Source of the DNA: Verrucomicrobiota bacterium
GTDB lineage: Bacteria > Verrucomicrobiota > Verrucomicrobiia > Limisphaerales > UBA1319
Reading direction: 5' to 3'
Assembly: GCA_022711435.1 (NCBI GenBank)
Contig: JAKLFB010000038.1
Coordinates: forward strand, 1-55,908
Length of the DNA: 55,908 bases
Position 1 is the first letter of the stretch; each line of letters opens with the position of its first letter. The notes beneath the pieces were generated by a model, which worked only from the letters and a program-made list of their open reading frames with translations, had not been told where the DNA came from and made no database searches. Positions 9,080-18,383 of the stretch are shown in pieces. The position numbers and the translations under genes are program-made.

Positions 9080-9195
9080 CAAGGTGGACCCGCCCATCGA
9101 GTACGGGGTAGTTGTAGCCCCCATCTGGATTGATGTGATCATTGGTCGGACCATCCATCGCAAAAGGCGTTTGCGCCATTATAAATGCGGGTCTC
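9080..9195 (-). pseudogene. Possible fragment of a prepilin-like (H-X9-DG) protein C-terminus
   Basis: The minus-strand frame reads RPAFIMAQTPFAMDG then PTNDHINPDGGYNYPVLDGR and VHLVA. This resembles the last part of the PVC-type prepilin-like proteins, in which a His is followed by an LDGHV-type strand (compare EGYLDGHVSWVP in the intact gene at 39700-40479). No N-terminal methylation motif is found upstream, so at best this is a remnant. Short and judged by eye only. Confidence 0.3.
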
Positions 9196-9386
9196 TTTTG
9201 CAATGGCGCCGAGACCGCCTCTCCGGGCTTTGCCGGCAAAAAAGGACCGAAAAAGGATGCAGAGGTAATCCGTTCGTAACAATCGTTGTGCAGGATCTCC
9301 TTCGAAATGAAAACCGGGCTGGCAACTGCACCGGGAAAGATCCGACGGAACACGCCCGAATCAGCCCCCTATCCGGAGGAGTGCCT

Positions 9387-9665
9387 ATGAACGATGGGAT
9401 GATCGATGAGCGATTTGCTTACGACCTGTTGTCGAGGTGGTTCGAATTCGTCGCGCGATGCGGTTTCGTGACTGTGGTGTGCCTCTACGTTCTGGCGGTC
9501 GCCCTGCTGGTGGGAGGCTGCTGGCAGACGATCTGCGAATCCCGCAGGGACGAGCCGAGACATCGCCGCCGTCGGCGCCGGGCCGCAATGATTCCATGCA
9601 ACCCCCCCTCGCCGTCACGTTGGATCTCAGGTATGCCGCTCGAACCAAATAAGGATTCCGTGTAG
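9387..9665 (+). CDS. Small single-span membrane protein
   Basis: 92 residues, not recognised. The start is chosen because GGAGGAG lies 5 bases before ATG 9387; the frame is open further upstream without a good start. One clear membrane segment lies at about residues 24-46 (CGFVTVVCLYVLAVALLVGG), followed by a very basic stretch with six consecutive arginines near residue 60, then a Pro-rich tail. The positive residues would keep the C-terminus in the cytoplasm. It is 37 bases upstream of a TolB-like gene in the same direction and may be cotranscribed with it. The 330 bases between the DUF4160 gene and this start hold only the possible prepilin fragment. Confidence 0.55.
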   Translation: MNDGMIDERFAYDLLSRWFEFVARCGFVTVVCLYVLAVALLVGGCWQTICESRRDEPRHRRRRRRAAMIPCNPPSPSRWISGMPLEPNKDSV

Positions 9666-9702
9666 AGTTGAAACACGCCGCCCGCAAACGAAGGAAACCG
9701 CT

Positions 9703-11814
9703 ATGAACAAGTTCATGCGTTGGATCGCCCTCGCCGTGATGATGGGCGCGCTGGCCGCGCCCGCCGCCCCCGGGGCCGAATCGCCATCCGTCCTCCTGCA
9801 GAAAGGCATATTCGCCGAGGAGACGGAAGGCGACCTCGATACCGCCATCAAGATCTACGAGCAGATTGCCGCCGAGGCCACGGCCAACCGCGGCGTTGTC
9901 GCCCAAGCCCAATATCGGCTCGCGGTCTGCCACCAGAAGAAAGGCAACAAGGATCGCGCCGTTGCGTTGCTGAACGATCTGCTGAGGCAATTCCCGTCCG
10001 AAACCGTCCTGAGCCAGAAAGCCCGGGAACTCCTGGGCCAGTTGGGCCAGGCGCCGTCCAGCAGCATCACCATCCGCCAGCTTCCGTTGACGGCGCGCGA
10101 AGTCTACTCATTCTCACCGGATGGGCGTTACGTAGCGTATCAGCCGGAGGATCGTTCCGACATCGCCATCTGCGAAACGGCGACGGGCAAAACGTGGACC
10201 GTCGTCCAACGAGCCCCGGAGGACGGCAGCGTGGTCTTTGCGCCGGACGGACGCCGGATCGCCTACGTGCTTTCCAGTGGGATTCAGATCGCCAATATCG
10301 ACGGATCGGAAGCCAAGCAGGTCTTTCCGTTCAAGAACGACTCAGGCCTTTGGATCTATGAGTGGTCGCGAAAAGGCGAACGATTGATCGTTCTCGCCTG
10401 GGAGACCAAAGGCGTGGCGGTCGGCGTCTTGGACATCGAGGCCGGAACGATCAAGCAACTTAAAAGCTGGACGCCGCCCTCGTTGTTTTGGGGCCTGGGA
10501 AGGATCTGTCTCGCTTCCGATGGGCGTTATCTGGCCTATCGGATGGGAGCGGGCGCCGAGAATCGACGAAAGGTTTGCGTCATCGACCTGGAATCGGGGA
10601 TGGAAACCTCGTTGATCGAAAAGGAGGTCGGCGATGTCGTCGGCTGGAGCACCGGCGACACGAAACTGCTGTTCACAAGCAATCGGACGGGCGTCCCGGG
10701 CCTATGGGCGATCCCGGTTCGCGAAGGCAAGCCTGCTGGCGAGCCCGAGCTCGTCAAAGCCAATATCGGAGACATTTCCCCGCTGGGCCTCGCTCGAGAC
10801 GGCAGCTTCTGTTACACGGAACCCAAAGGCGGCATGGATGTATATGTGGCGGCGGTTGATTTCCAGACAGGGAAAGTCTCGGACCCGCCCCGCCGCGTGA
10901 CGGATCGGTTCCGCGGAAAGCAATCGCTCCCGGTCTGGTCGAAGGACGGCCAGAAACTGATGCTGGCCGCCCAGTGGCAACGCCAGTTCGTGGCGGTATC
11001 CATAGCATCGGGCGAGCCTCAGGATTATCCGGTGGGGGACACCTTCTCGGGCTGGCTTCAGCAGTTTGCCTGGTCGCGCGACGGCTCATTCCTCCTCATC
11101 CAAACCCTGCGAACCGGCGTTGCCCATGGAATCCATCGTTATGACCTGGCCACGGGGGCGACCGAGACGCTGGTCACGACGATGAACACGGCCATCCCAG
11201 GCCATTGGCTCTGCCACCCGCGGCTTTCGCCCGACGGAGAATCCTTCTATTACATGCGTCGGAATTTTCTCAAGGGCGAGGGTGAAAAGACGGAATACAA
11301 AGACAGCATCCTGCGCCGCTCGTTGCACTCGGGTGACGAGGAGATCGTCTATGCCTCGCCGGGAATGCTGTACACCTGGTGGCCCTACGAGCTATCGCCG
11401 GACGGCGAGCGCCTGGCCGTCGTGACAACCGATCAAGTCACCACGAAAGACTTTGCCGTCGCCCTCAAAGTCCGGGGCGTGCGGGGCGGGGAAACCCGCG
11501 AAGTGATCCGGCTCGAGCCGCGGGTGGGCGTGAATTCGCTGGCCTGGACGCCGGACGGCAAGCGCCTCGTCTACACGATTGGCACCCCGAGCCGGGATCA
11601 GGGCGCCAGCCAACCGGGCGGGATTTGGTCCGTTGCACTGGACTCAGGTCAAGCCGTAGAATTGAATCTATCCGAGCCCGATATTCGCGATATTGCCACT
11701 CACCCGGACGGCCGCCAGATTGCGTTCCGAGCCGGATTGAAGAGCCTCACGCACGTGTGGGTGATGGAAGGAGTGATACCGGAAACCGCCGCACCAACAA
11801 CCTCAACTCCCTGA
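9703..11814 (+). CDS. Exported TPR + TolB-like (PD40) beta-propeller protein
   Basis: 703 residues. The signal peptide (MNKFMRWIALAVMMGALAAP) is followed by a TPR-type helical region at ~28-125 (DLDTAIKIYEQIAAEA, AQYRLAVCHQKKGNKDRAVA). The rest is a propeller of PD40/WD40-like blades with repeated 'SPDGRYVAY', 'APDGRRIAY' and 'SPDGERLAV' signatures. AAGGAAA lies just before the ATG. Such proteins are common in Acidobacteria and Verrucomicrobia and are thought to be periplasmic scaffolds or sensors; no enzyme motif is seen. Four bases separate its stop from a paralogue (11819), with a histidine kinase/regulator pair beyond. A sensing role upstream of that kinase is possible but only inferred from position. 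Confidence 0.8.
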   Translation: MNKFMRWIALAVMMGALAAPAAPGAESPSVLLQKGIFAEETEGDLDTAIKIYEQIAAEATANRGVVAQAQYRLAVCHQKKGNKDRAVALLNDLLRQFPSETVLSQKARELLGQLGQAPSSSITIRQLPLTAREVYSFSPDGRYVAYQPEDRSDIAICETATGKTWTVVQRAPEDGSVVFAPDGRRIAYVLSSGIQIANIDGSEAKQVFPFKNDSGLWIYEWSRKGERLIVLAWETKGVAVGVLDIEAGTIKQLKSWTPPSLFWGLGRICLASDGRYLAYRMGAGAENRRKVCVIDLESGMETSLIEKEVGDVVGWSTGDTKLLFTSNRTGVPGLWAIPVREGKPAGEPELVKANIGDISPLGLARDGSFCYTEPKGGMDVYVAAVDFQTGKVSDPPRRVTDRFRGKQSLPVWSKDGQKLMLAAQWQRQFVAVSIASGEPQDYPVGDTFSGWLQQFAWSRDGSFLLIQTLRTGVAHGIHRYDLATGATETLVTTMNTAIPGHWLCHPRLSPDGESFYYMRRNFLKGEGEKTEYKDSILRRSLHSGDEEIVYASPGMLYTWWPYELSPDGERLAVVTTDQVTTKDFAVALKVRGVRGGETREVIRLEPRVGVNSLAWTPDGKRLVYTIGTPSRDQGASQPGGIWSVALDSGQAVELNLSEPDIRDIATHPDGRQIAFRAGLKSLTHVWVMEGVIPETAAPTTSTP

Positions 11815-11818
11815 TCCT

Positions 11819-13795
11819 ATGCAACCTCTCATGCGTTGTATCGCGCTTGCCGCGATGATCGGCGTTCTCGCCGCGCCCGCTGTTGGAGGGGCGGAATCGC
11901 CTTCGGTCCTTCTCCAAAAAGGGATTTATGCCGAGGAGACGGAGGGGAACCTGGATGCGGCGATCCAGATCCTGGCTTATGTGGATTGGGAAACCGGCGA
12001 CGTCGCGATCCGCGACTTGAACACCGGCCTCAACCGAAGACTGACGAACAAGGGATCATGGGCATCGGCTGAGTTCGGCTTGTTTCCGCTTATTTCACCG
12101 GACGGAAAGGAGGTTGCCTATTGCTGGTGGAATCGAGACGCGGCCTTTGATCTGCGGTGGATGTCCGTCGAGGAAGCCAAACCGCGAGTCCTGAATGACC
12201 GGCGCCTCGCCTGGTGCCAACCCGATGATTGGTCGGCCGACGGCAGACAGTTGGTGGCGCAGATTGTCGATGAGCAAACGGCGGGAACCGCTCTCGTCGT
12301 GCTGACGCCGGAACAGGGCGGCATGCGGACCGTGAAAGTGTTGCCCGTCTCGGAATATTCCACCGTGCGCTCTTCTCCTGATGGGCGTTTCCTGGTATAT
12401 GCGCGCCCCAGCATGGAGGAACCGGATAAGGACCTCTTTCTTCTCAACGTGGCCGATGGCACGGAACGACCGCTGATTCAACACCCGGCGGATGAGGCCG
12501 TTCTGGGATGGACACGCGACGGCGGCATCTTGCTTTTCAGCAGCGACCGTCGAGGAAGCACGGACGCCTGGGCCGTCCAGGTTCACAATGGAAAAACCAA
12601 TGGCGAACCTTATCTCGTAAAGACTGACCTCGGCGAGGTCTATCCGATCGGATTTACCCGCGACCGACGCTTCTTTTACGGGATTTCCCGAAGAGGCGGC
12701 GGCATTGCCCGCGCCCGGATCGATTGGGAGACCGGAAAAGTGATCGCGCCACCGGTCCGTCTCCCGCTCCGGTCTGGACAGGCGGTCGGGAACTTCTCGG
12801 TATCGCCCGACAGCCGTGGCGTTGTGTTTCTGGCGGGCTCGCCACCGCGGTGGTCCTTGCGGTGTTTCAACCTGGAAACTCGCCGCGAACGCGAACTGGC
12901 GAGCCTGGCTGGGTATCAAACCATCGAGCGACCGCAATGGTTGAGCGATGGCCGGACCATCACGCTCTGGGGCCATCGGCTCAATGGCAGCCTGGATTTT
13001 TCATTGCTGGACACCATCACTGGCCAGATGACAGCCATCATTCGGGGCGACCCGGATCGGGCCGCCCAATGGTGGCATCGCGCGGGCATCGAATCGGGCA
13101 GGGTCACTTACGTTCGCTGGGACGCCGGCCAATCCAGCTTCTTCGTTATTCAGAGAGATCTGCCGAGCGGAACCGAACAGAGACGACTGCTCAGGAAAGA
13201 AGCGGATCCGTATGCTCGTTACTCCTTCTTCGTCAATGCCAAGGAGAAAACCGTGGATTTTGTCCGCCTCCCGCCGAGTCCTTCGGAAGGCGATCCTGGC
13301 CTCTACGCGCGCTTCGTTCTCAAGACCGGTAAAACAGCAGAGTTGTTGAAGTTGCCGTGCTCTTTCCAACGCCGTGCGTATTTCAACGATCCGTCCGCGC
13401 TCGCTCTCGGCGATCCGACCCGGATCGCTGTCGTGGCTTCCGAAAGAAAAAGCACGACGGTGAAACTGCTGGACTTCACCGAGGGACAGGCGTCCGTGCG
13501 CTGGACCGTTCCACTGCCGAACCATGCCACCGTTGGAGACTGGGTTTCGGGCGGGCGCGATCTGTGGATCGTGAGGCCGGGTCCGGCGGCCAAAAGCCCT
13601 CCCGAGCTGTGGCTGCTTTCGGCGCAGTCGGGCGAGTTGCGGAAGACCGAACTCGAGATGCCCGGTGTCCAGCGGGGGGATCCCGGCAGCGCTGCATGTG
13701 CGTCGAACGGCGAGCTGTTTTTCCGGGTGGAGGAACGTGGGATTCAAGAGGTTTGGGTGATGGAGAATGCCGGTCGCGTCGCGACGGCCCAGTGA
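11819..13795 (+). CDS. TolB-like beta-propeller protein, paralogue lacking the TPR region
   Basis: 658 residues. The first ~53 residues are nearly the same as those of the preceding gene (shared ESPSVLLQKGI-AEETEG-LD-AI-I). Then the sequence jumps directly to ILAYVDWETGDVAIRDLNTG, the middle of a PD40 blade. Compared with its neighbour, the TPR block and the first part of the propeller are missing in frame. The remaining blades look intact (SPDGKEVAYCWW, SPDGRFLVYARP, SADGRQLVAQI). There is no clear ribosome site in the 4-base gap after the upstream stop, so translation may be coupled. It is likely periplasmic with an unknown ligand. It could be a functional short form or an early pseudogene. 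Confidence 0.75.
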   Translation: MQPLMRCIALAAMIGVLAAPAVGGAESPSVLLQKGIYAEETEGNLDAAIQILAYVDWETGDVAIRDLNTGLNRRLTNKGSWASAEFGLFPLISPDGKEVAYCWWNRDAAFDLRWMSVEEAKPRVLNDRRLAWCQPDDWSADGRQLVAQIVDEQTAGTALVVLTPEQGGMRTVKVLPVSEYSTVRSSPDGRFLVYARPSMEEPDKDLFLLNVADGTERPLIQHPADEAVLGWTRDGGILLFSSDRRGSTDAWAVQVHNGKTNGEPYLVKTDLGEVYPIGFTRDRRFFYGISRRGGGIARARIDWETGKVIAPPVRLPLRSGQAVGNFSVSPDSRGVVFLAGSPPRWSLRCFNLETRRERELASLAGYQTIERPQWLSDGRTITLWGHRLNGSLDFSLLDTITGQMTAIIRGDPDRAAQWWHRAGIESGRVTYVRWDAGQSSFFVIQRDLPSGTEQRRLLRKEADPYARYSFFVNAKEKTVDFVRLPPSPSEGDPGLYARFVLKTGKTAELLKLPCSFQRRAYFNDPSALALGDPTRIAVVASERKSTTVKLLDFTEGQASVRWTVPLPNHATVGDWVSGGRDLWIVRPGPAAKSPPELWLLSAQSGELRKTELEMPGVQRGDPGSAACASNGELFFRVEERGIQEVWVMENAGRVATAQ

Positions 13796-13926
13796 CTCGC
13801 GATGCTGGCCCACTGGCCATCTGCAATCGGTCTTGCCTCTCGAGGCCGATCCAAAGCAGTATCAAGGCAGCCTGGATTTCTCGGTCCTATCATCGATTCC
13901 CGTTGCGAGGAATCCCGGCCAGGCAA

Positions 13927-15891
13927 GTGAAGACGCCGATTCCGATGCCGGGATGGCTGGATTGGCGGAGCGGCACGACGCTGATCGCCCTGGGATTGGC
14001 AGCGCTGGTGCCGGCGCTCTGCGTGCTGTGGTTCATGACCATCGCGCTGCGCAACGAGCGGCTGGCCGTCCAGCAGCGGCTCACGGAGGTTCATCAAAAC
14101 CACCTGGAGACCGTCCAGCGTCAAATCACGGCTCACTGGAGAGACCGCCGCACTGCGATCGAATCCAGTGCCAGCGGCTCGCCCGCCGAGCAATTCCAGG
14201 CGATCGTCCGCGCCAACCTGGCGGACAGCGCAATCGTTTATGATCCGACGGGGAAGGTGCTGTATCCGGCCCCTCAGGTTTGGGCCAGCGAGAGCACTGC
14301 CAGCGAGCCGGCGGAATGGGCCGCCGCGCGCCAATTGGAGTTTCAAAGCGCCCATTATCCCGAGGCCGCCGAGGCCTACGGGCAGATTGCGCGGACGAGC
14401 CCCCACCTCACGCTCAAGGCCAAAGCGCTGCAATCCCAGGCCGGATGCCTGATCAAGGCCGGACAGCCCGATCCGGCAGTTGCGATCTTGAGCCAGCTGA
14501 TCCAGGACCCGCGGTCGGCATCCGTGGCAACCGACCACGGCGCGCTGATCGTCCCCAATGCGCAACTGCTGCTGCTCAAGCTTCTGCGCGATCCCAACCA
14601 CACGTTGTTTCAAGACACCGCGGGCGCTCTGGCCGAACGTCTCGCCAATTACCGTGACCCGGCGCTGTCCTCAAGCCAGCGCCGATTCCTGATGGAAGAG
14701 ATGGTCGAGGTGGCGCCTGCCGTGGCGCATTTTCCCACGTTGGCGGCGGAGCGGCTGGCGGCGGATTACCTCGAGCACAACCCAAGCTGGCCGCTCGAGC
14801 CGGGCCTGCAGCCCGTCGGGAGAATTGGTCTTTGGCGGATGGCCAGCTCGAATCGAACGGTGGCGGCTCTCTTCCATGACGATCGCCTCCGAGCCGAGAC
14901 GAAGGCGGTCAGTTCGACGCTGGCGGACGCGGCGGTGATGCTCCTGGCGCCGGGAGAAACGGCCGCCGTCACCCGGTTCGTCCCTCCCATCGAGGCGGGC
15001 GAAATGCTGCCGGGCTGCCGTCTGGCGCTGACCTTTAGCGGGCCGAATCCGATCGAGGCGGCGTCGGCGCGAGAGATCCGGCTTCATTTGTGGGGCGGTG
15101 TATTGGGCGTGCTCTTCATCGCGTTGGCGGCGCTGGCCGCCGGGCGCTACATCGCCGCGCAGATGCGCCTGGCCCGAATCAAGAACGACCTGGTGTCCAC
15201 CGTGAGCCACGAACTCAAGACGCCGCTGGCCTCGATGCGGGTGCTGGTCGACACCCTGCTGGCGGAACGATATCGCGATCCACAGCAATTGCGGGCATAT
15301 CTGAACCTGCTCACCCATGAGAATCAGCGCCTGAGCCGCCTCATCGAGAATTTTCTCTCGTTCACCCGACTGGAGCAACACCGTCAGCGTTTTCAGTTCG
15401 GGCCGGTGAAGATCGAATCCCTGGTGGAGAACTCCGTGGCCGCTCTCGTGGATCGCTATCCGCCGGCCAAGGACAGTCTGCGCGTTGAAATCGATCCGGA
15501 TTTGCCGGCCGCGTGGGGCGACGCCGAGGCCCTGACGACCGTTCTCGTCAACCTGCTGGACAACGCCTGGAAATACACCGAAACCGCAAAGCAAATCGTG
15601 GTGCGCGTGGGCCGAAAGGACAGGTGGATCGTGCTGGCGGTGGCCGACAATGGCATCGGCTTGACCCAGCAGCAGGTCAAGAGAATCTTCGACCGATTCT
15701 ACCAGGCGGATCAGAGCCTCTCCCGGCGGGTCGGCGGTTGCGGCTTGGGCCTGAGCATTGTGCAATCCATCGTCAAGTCCCACGGCGGCTCGATCGCGGT
15801 TGACAGCGACTTGGGCAAAGGCAGCACATTTCGCGTGAAGATTCCCGTCGCCGAACCGGCTGCGCCGGCGGACAAGAACGCCGCTCGATGA
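13927..15891 (+). CDS. Sensor histidine kinase with large extracytoplasmic sensor
   Basis: 654 residues from GTG 13927 (ATG 13945 is the alternative); open frame further upstream is not protein-like. Two membrane spans at ~16-41 and ~386-412 enclose a ~340-residue outer domain containing TPR-like helices (AAEAYGQIARTSPHLTLKAK). Next come HisKA with phospho-acceptor H428 (VSHELKTPLASM), N box LVNLLDNAWKYTE (~542), G1 VADNGIGL (~575), F box IFDRFYQAD and G2 GGCGLGLSIV (~603). It is a complete PhoR/BaeS-like kinase. The stop TGA is part of TGAGGA, which serves as the ribosome site of the regulator gene 8 bases on, so the two are clearly coupled. The signal is unknown; the neighbouring TolB-like proteins may be partners. 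Confidence 0.9.
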   Translation: MKTPIPMPGWLDWRSGTTLIALGLAALVPALCVLWFMTIALRNERLAVQQRLTEVHQNHLETVQRQITAHWRDRRTAIESSASGSPAEQFQAIVRANLADSAIVYDPTGKVLYPAPQVWASESTASEPAEWAAARQLEFQSAHYPEAAEAYGQIARTSPHLTLKAKALQSQAGCLIKAGQPDPAVAILSQLIQDPRSASVATDHGALIVPNAQLLLLKLLRDPNHTLFQDTAGALAERLANYRDPALSSSQRRFLMEEMVEVAPAVAHFPTLAAERLAADYLEHNPSWPLEPGLQPVGRIGLWRMASSNRTVAALFHDDRLRAETKAVSSTLADAAVMLLAPGETAAVTRFVPPIEAGEMLPGCRLALTFSGPNPIEAASAREIRLHLWGGVLGVLFIALAALAAGRYIAAQMRLARIKNDLVSTVSHELKTPLASMRVLVDTLLAERYRDPQQLRAYLNLLTHENQRLSRLIENFLSFTRLEQHRQRFQFGPVKIESLVENSVAALVDRYPPAKDSLRVEIDPDLPAAWGDAEALTTVLVNLLDNAWKYTETAKQIVVRVGRKDRWIVLAVADNGIGLTQQQVKRIFDRFYQADQSLSRRVGGCGLGLSIVQSIVKSHGGSIAVDSDLGKGSTFRVKIPVAEPAAPADKNAAR

Positions 15892-15898
15892 GGACCCC

Positions 15899-16582
15899 AT
15901 GAGCCACGAAAGAATCCTGATCGTGGAAGACGATCCGACGATGCTGCGGGTGTTGAAGGACAATTTCGAATTCAGCGGCTACGGCGTGCGCACCGCGTCC
16001 GACGGCCGCAAAGGACTCGAAGCCGCCCTCGACTCGAAACCCGACTTGATCCTCCTGGACATCATGCTGCCGGAAATCAACGGTTTCGATCTCTGCCGGC
16101 GCCTCCGCAAGGAGGGCATCGAGACTCCCATCATCATGCTCACCGCCAAAAACCAGGAATCCGACATTGTCCTGGGGCTCAACCTCGGCGCCGATGACTA
16201 CGTCACCAAGCCTTTCAGCATCGACGTCCTGATGGCGCGCGCCAATGCCTGCCTGCGCCGCCACCGGGAGCCGCCCGCGAAAACCTTCGAGTTCGGCCAT
16301 TGCCAGTTCGACCCGCAGTCGCACCGGCTCACCCGCAAAGGCGCCGAGGTGGCGCTCACGCCCAAGGAATTCCGGGTCCTGGAATACTTCGTGCGGAACG
16401 CCGGCCGCGCCCTGACCCGCCAGAAAATCCTCGATGGTGTTTGGGGCGAGGATCTGATCGTGACCGAGCGCAGCGTCGACCGCTGCATCAATACGCTGCG
16501 CAACAAGATCGAATCGGACCCGCCTCGTCCCCGATTCATCAAAACGATTCGGGATGTGGGATACCGCTTTGAGCTGCCTTAG
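15899..16582 (+). CDS. OmpR/PhoB-family response regulator
   Basis: 227 residues. The receiver domain (1-120) has the acidic pair D11/D12, phospho-acceptor D54 (LILLDIMLPE), the LTAK threonine and the conserved Lys in YVTKPFS. The C-terminal winged helix (~130-227) has LTPKEFRVLEYF, the RSVDRCINTLRNKI recognition helix and the usual end DVGYRFELP. It is the partner of the kinase just upstream. The stop codon TAG (16580-16582) forms the last three bases of a TTAG target site, where a half copy of the MITE begins. Regulon unknown. Confidence 0.95.
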   Translation: MSHERILIVEDDPTMLRVLKDNFEFSGYGVRTASDGRKGLEAALDSKPDLILLDIMLPEINGFDLCRRLRKEGIETPIIMLTAKNQESDIVLGLNLGADDYVTKPFSIDVLMARANACLRRHREPPAKTFEFGHCQFDPQSHRLTRKGAEVALTPKEFRVLEYFVRNAGRALTRQKILDGVWGEDLIVTERSVDRCINTLRNKIESDPPRPRFIKTIRDVGYRFELP

Positions 16583-16695
16583 GATCTGTGTAGAAATTGA
16601 CTCCGATTTTGCTGGAGGGGATTGGGCGGGCTGGCAAGGCGCGACGAACGAGCATACCCGCGCGGTCTGTGAACGAGGAGTAACACAGCCAGCTT
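16583..16695 (+). mobile_element. Truncated left half of the MITE
   Basis: About 113 bases match the left part of the element at 8481-8595 with roughly eight substitutions, including the end GATCTGTGTAGAAATT. It is preceded by TTAG (16579-16582), as in the full copy. No inverted right end was found before the next gene, so this copy is truncated. It starts directly at the response-regulator stop codon, between convergent genes. Confidence 0.7.
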
Positions 16696-16741
16696 CTCGC
16701 CGGTTGCCGAGTGCCTGTTGGCAGGGTCGTGGCCGGCCGTT

Positions 16742-18271
16742 TCAACCCTCGACCGGCGCCGCGAGCCTGGCCTTGACCGTCCGGCGGTCGAGGTCCAGAC
16801 GCCGCGCCGTTTCCTCGAGATTCCGGGTTTGCGCATACACGATCGAACAATAGCGCCGCAGGACTTGCTCCGCCGTCAGCCGCCCCGTCGCCAACTCCGC
16901 CGCGAGCGCCGCTGCCGGACAGCGGGGCGGAAGAGGCATTGGTTCATATCGGCGGCGTACCAGCACGTTGCGCACGCACTGCTCCAATTCGCGAAAGTTC
17001 CCCGGCCAGGTATAGTCGGGACTCAGTTGCTTCTCCACCACATCGAGGACTTCCGTCGCCAGTTCCTCACCTTGCGCGTCCCCGACCAGCCGGCGGGCAA
17101 TGAACCTCACCAACCGCGGCAATTCCTGGGGAGAATCGGCCAACTGCTCGCGCAAGGACGGAGTGACGATGACATCGGAGCAGAGCCGGTAGTAGAAATC
17201 CCGGCGGAACCGCCCGGCCTCCATCTCTTCCGCCAGATTGCGGTTGGTCGCCGAGATGATCTTGCCGGAGAATGACCTCGGCCTGCTTTCACCCAGCCGG
17301 TGGAACGTCCGCGTCTGCAGGACGCGCAGCAGCTTGACCTGGAGCGACACGTCGATCTCGCCGATCTCATCCAGGAAGACCGCCCCGCCTTCGGGGCATA
17401 CCTCCAGCCAGCCCGCGCGATCCTGCAAGGCCCCCGTGAAGGCGCCGCGCTTGTGGCCGAACAGCTCCGCTTCGACCAGGTGGACAGACAGGGCCGATAC
17501 ACTGAGCGGACGGAACAGCTCCGCCGGGTTTTGGGCGAACTGTTGCGCGATCGGATCAAACGAGATGAAGCCCGAACGGGCGATCGCCTGCGCCACCAGC
17601 TCCTTGCCCGTCCCGGAAGGGCCAGAGATGAGCGTCGTGATCTCGCGCATCCGCTGGAACAAACCTCTTCGATATCGATTGAAATTGCAGGTGAAGATCG
17701 ACTCCCAGACGGCGGCCCGCAGGCGAGCCACAGGCGCTGAGCTGCCGACGATGTTGCTGAAGATGTTGATGAACGCCCGTTCCACTTGCCAAAGACCGGC
17801 GAACGCGTGCGCCACCTCCGGGCCCGACAGCGGCTCCTGCCGGGCGGGTTCAAGGTATTCGCGCAGGTCTCTCGCAAAGGCCTGGAAGCACCGAGCGGGG
17901 CCGGAGGACGCTGCCCCCGCCGCCATCATCGCCTGGAAATCACTCCGATAGAGCTGGTAAAGGTAATAATAGACCAGGCTCTCGTATCCCTCGCGTTCGT
18001 CCGCTGCCAGGCGGCTTCCGCCTTTCAGCAGGGGGTGAAGACGGCCCAGGATCGCGCCGGTTCGCTCGGTCAGCCGCAGAATGTTCGGATTCCTGGCCCC
18101 GGAGTCGGTGTTCAGGTTCCAGGCCGCAGAGGGATCGTCTACGAAGGCCGCCCCCAACGCCTCCCGCTCGAGCGCGATGCGTTCGGGGAGAAAGTGGTTG
18201 CACGTTACCAACCGGGTCAAAACCCGGGCAAAGGCGCGCTCAGATGGCTTCGTCAGCGGTTTCAAGGGCAA
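16742..18271 (-). CDS. Sigma-54-dependent transcriptional activator with atypical N-terminus
   Basis: 509 residues. The N-terminal ~200 residues match no domain I recognise (not a receiver, GAF or PAS by eye). The central AAA+ domain has Walker A GPSGTGKE (217-224), the sigma-54 contact loop GAFTGA (276-281) within ELFGHKRGAFTGA, and Walker B GGAVFLDEIGE (D301, E302), then RRDFYYRL. The C-terminus has a Fis-type helix-turn-helix (LEETARRLDLDRRTVKARL). The start is uncertain: TTG at 18271 follows an in-frame TAG directly and has no good ribosome site. It is divergent from the gene at 18412, whose upstream region has a -24/-12 promoter, so it probably controls that set. The N-terminus would then sense the inducer. 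Confidence 0.85.
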   Translation of the reverse strand: MPLKPLTKPSERAFARVLTRLVTCNHFLPERIALEREALGAAFVDDPSAAWNLNTDSGARNPNILRLTERTGAILGRLHPLLKGGSRLAADEREGYESLVYYYLYQLYRSDFQAMMAAGAASSGPARCFQAFARDLREYLEPARQEPLSGPEVAHAFAGLWQVERAFINIFSNIVGSSAPVARLRAAVWESIFTCNFNRYRRGLFQRMREITTLISGPSGTGKELVAQAIARSGFISFDPIAQQFAQNPAELFRPLSVSALSVHLVEAELFGHKRGAFTGALQDRAGWLEVCPEGGAVFLDEIGEIDVSLQVKLLRVLQTRTFHRLGESRPRSFSGKIISATNRNLAEEMEAGRFRRDFYYRLCSDVIVTPSLREQLADSPQELPRLVRFIARRLVGDAQGEELATEVLDVVEKQLSPDYTWPGNFRELEQCVRNVLVRRRYEPMPLPPRCPAAALAAELATGRLTAEQVLRRYCSIVYAQTRNLEETARRLDLDRRTVKARLAAPVEG

Positions 18272-18383
18272 CTAGCAATTCTTGTATAGCGCCTGGCATA
18301 GGATGTCAATCCTCCGTTCTCCCGGTATGGCCTGCCCTGCCGAATTCCTCGGAAATACGGCTCATTTCGGACGGAACCGCACT

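Noticed and set aside
9522..9537. TGGCAGACGATCTGCG resembling a sigma-54 promoter before the first TolB-like gene
   Set aside because: Spacing fits, but it lies inside the small membrane-protein gene, key consensus bases are missing and no activator gene is adjacent. Likely chance.
13357..13926. A 190-codon extension upstream of the histidine kinase
   Set aside because: It overlaps the end of the TolB-like gene in another frame and is Arg-rich without protein features; the kinase starts sensibly at GTG 13927 or ATG 13945.
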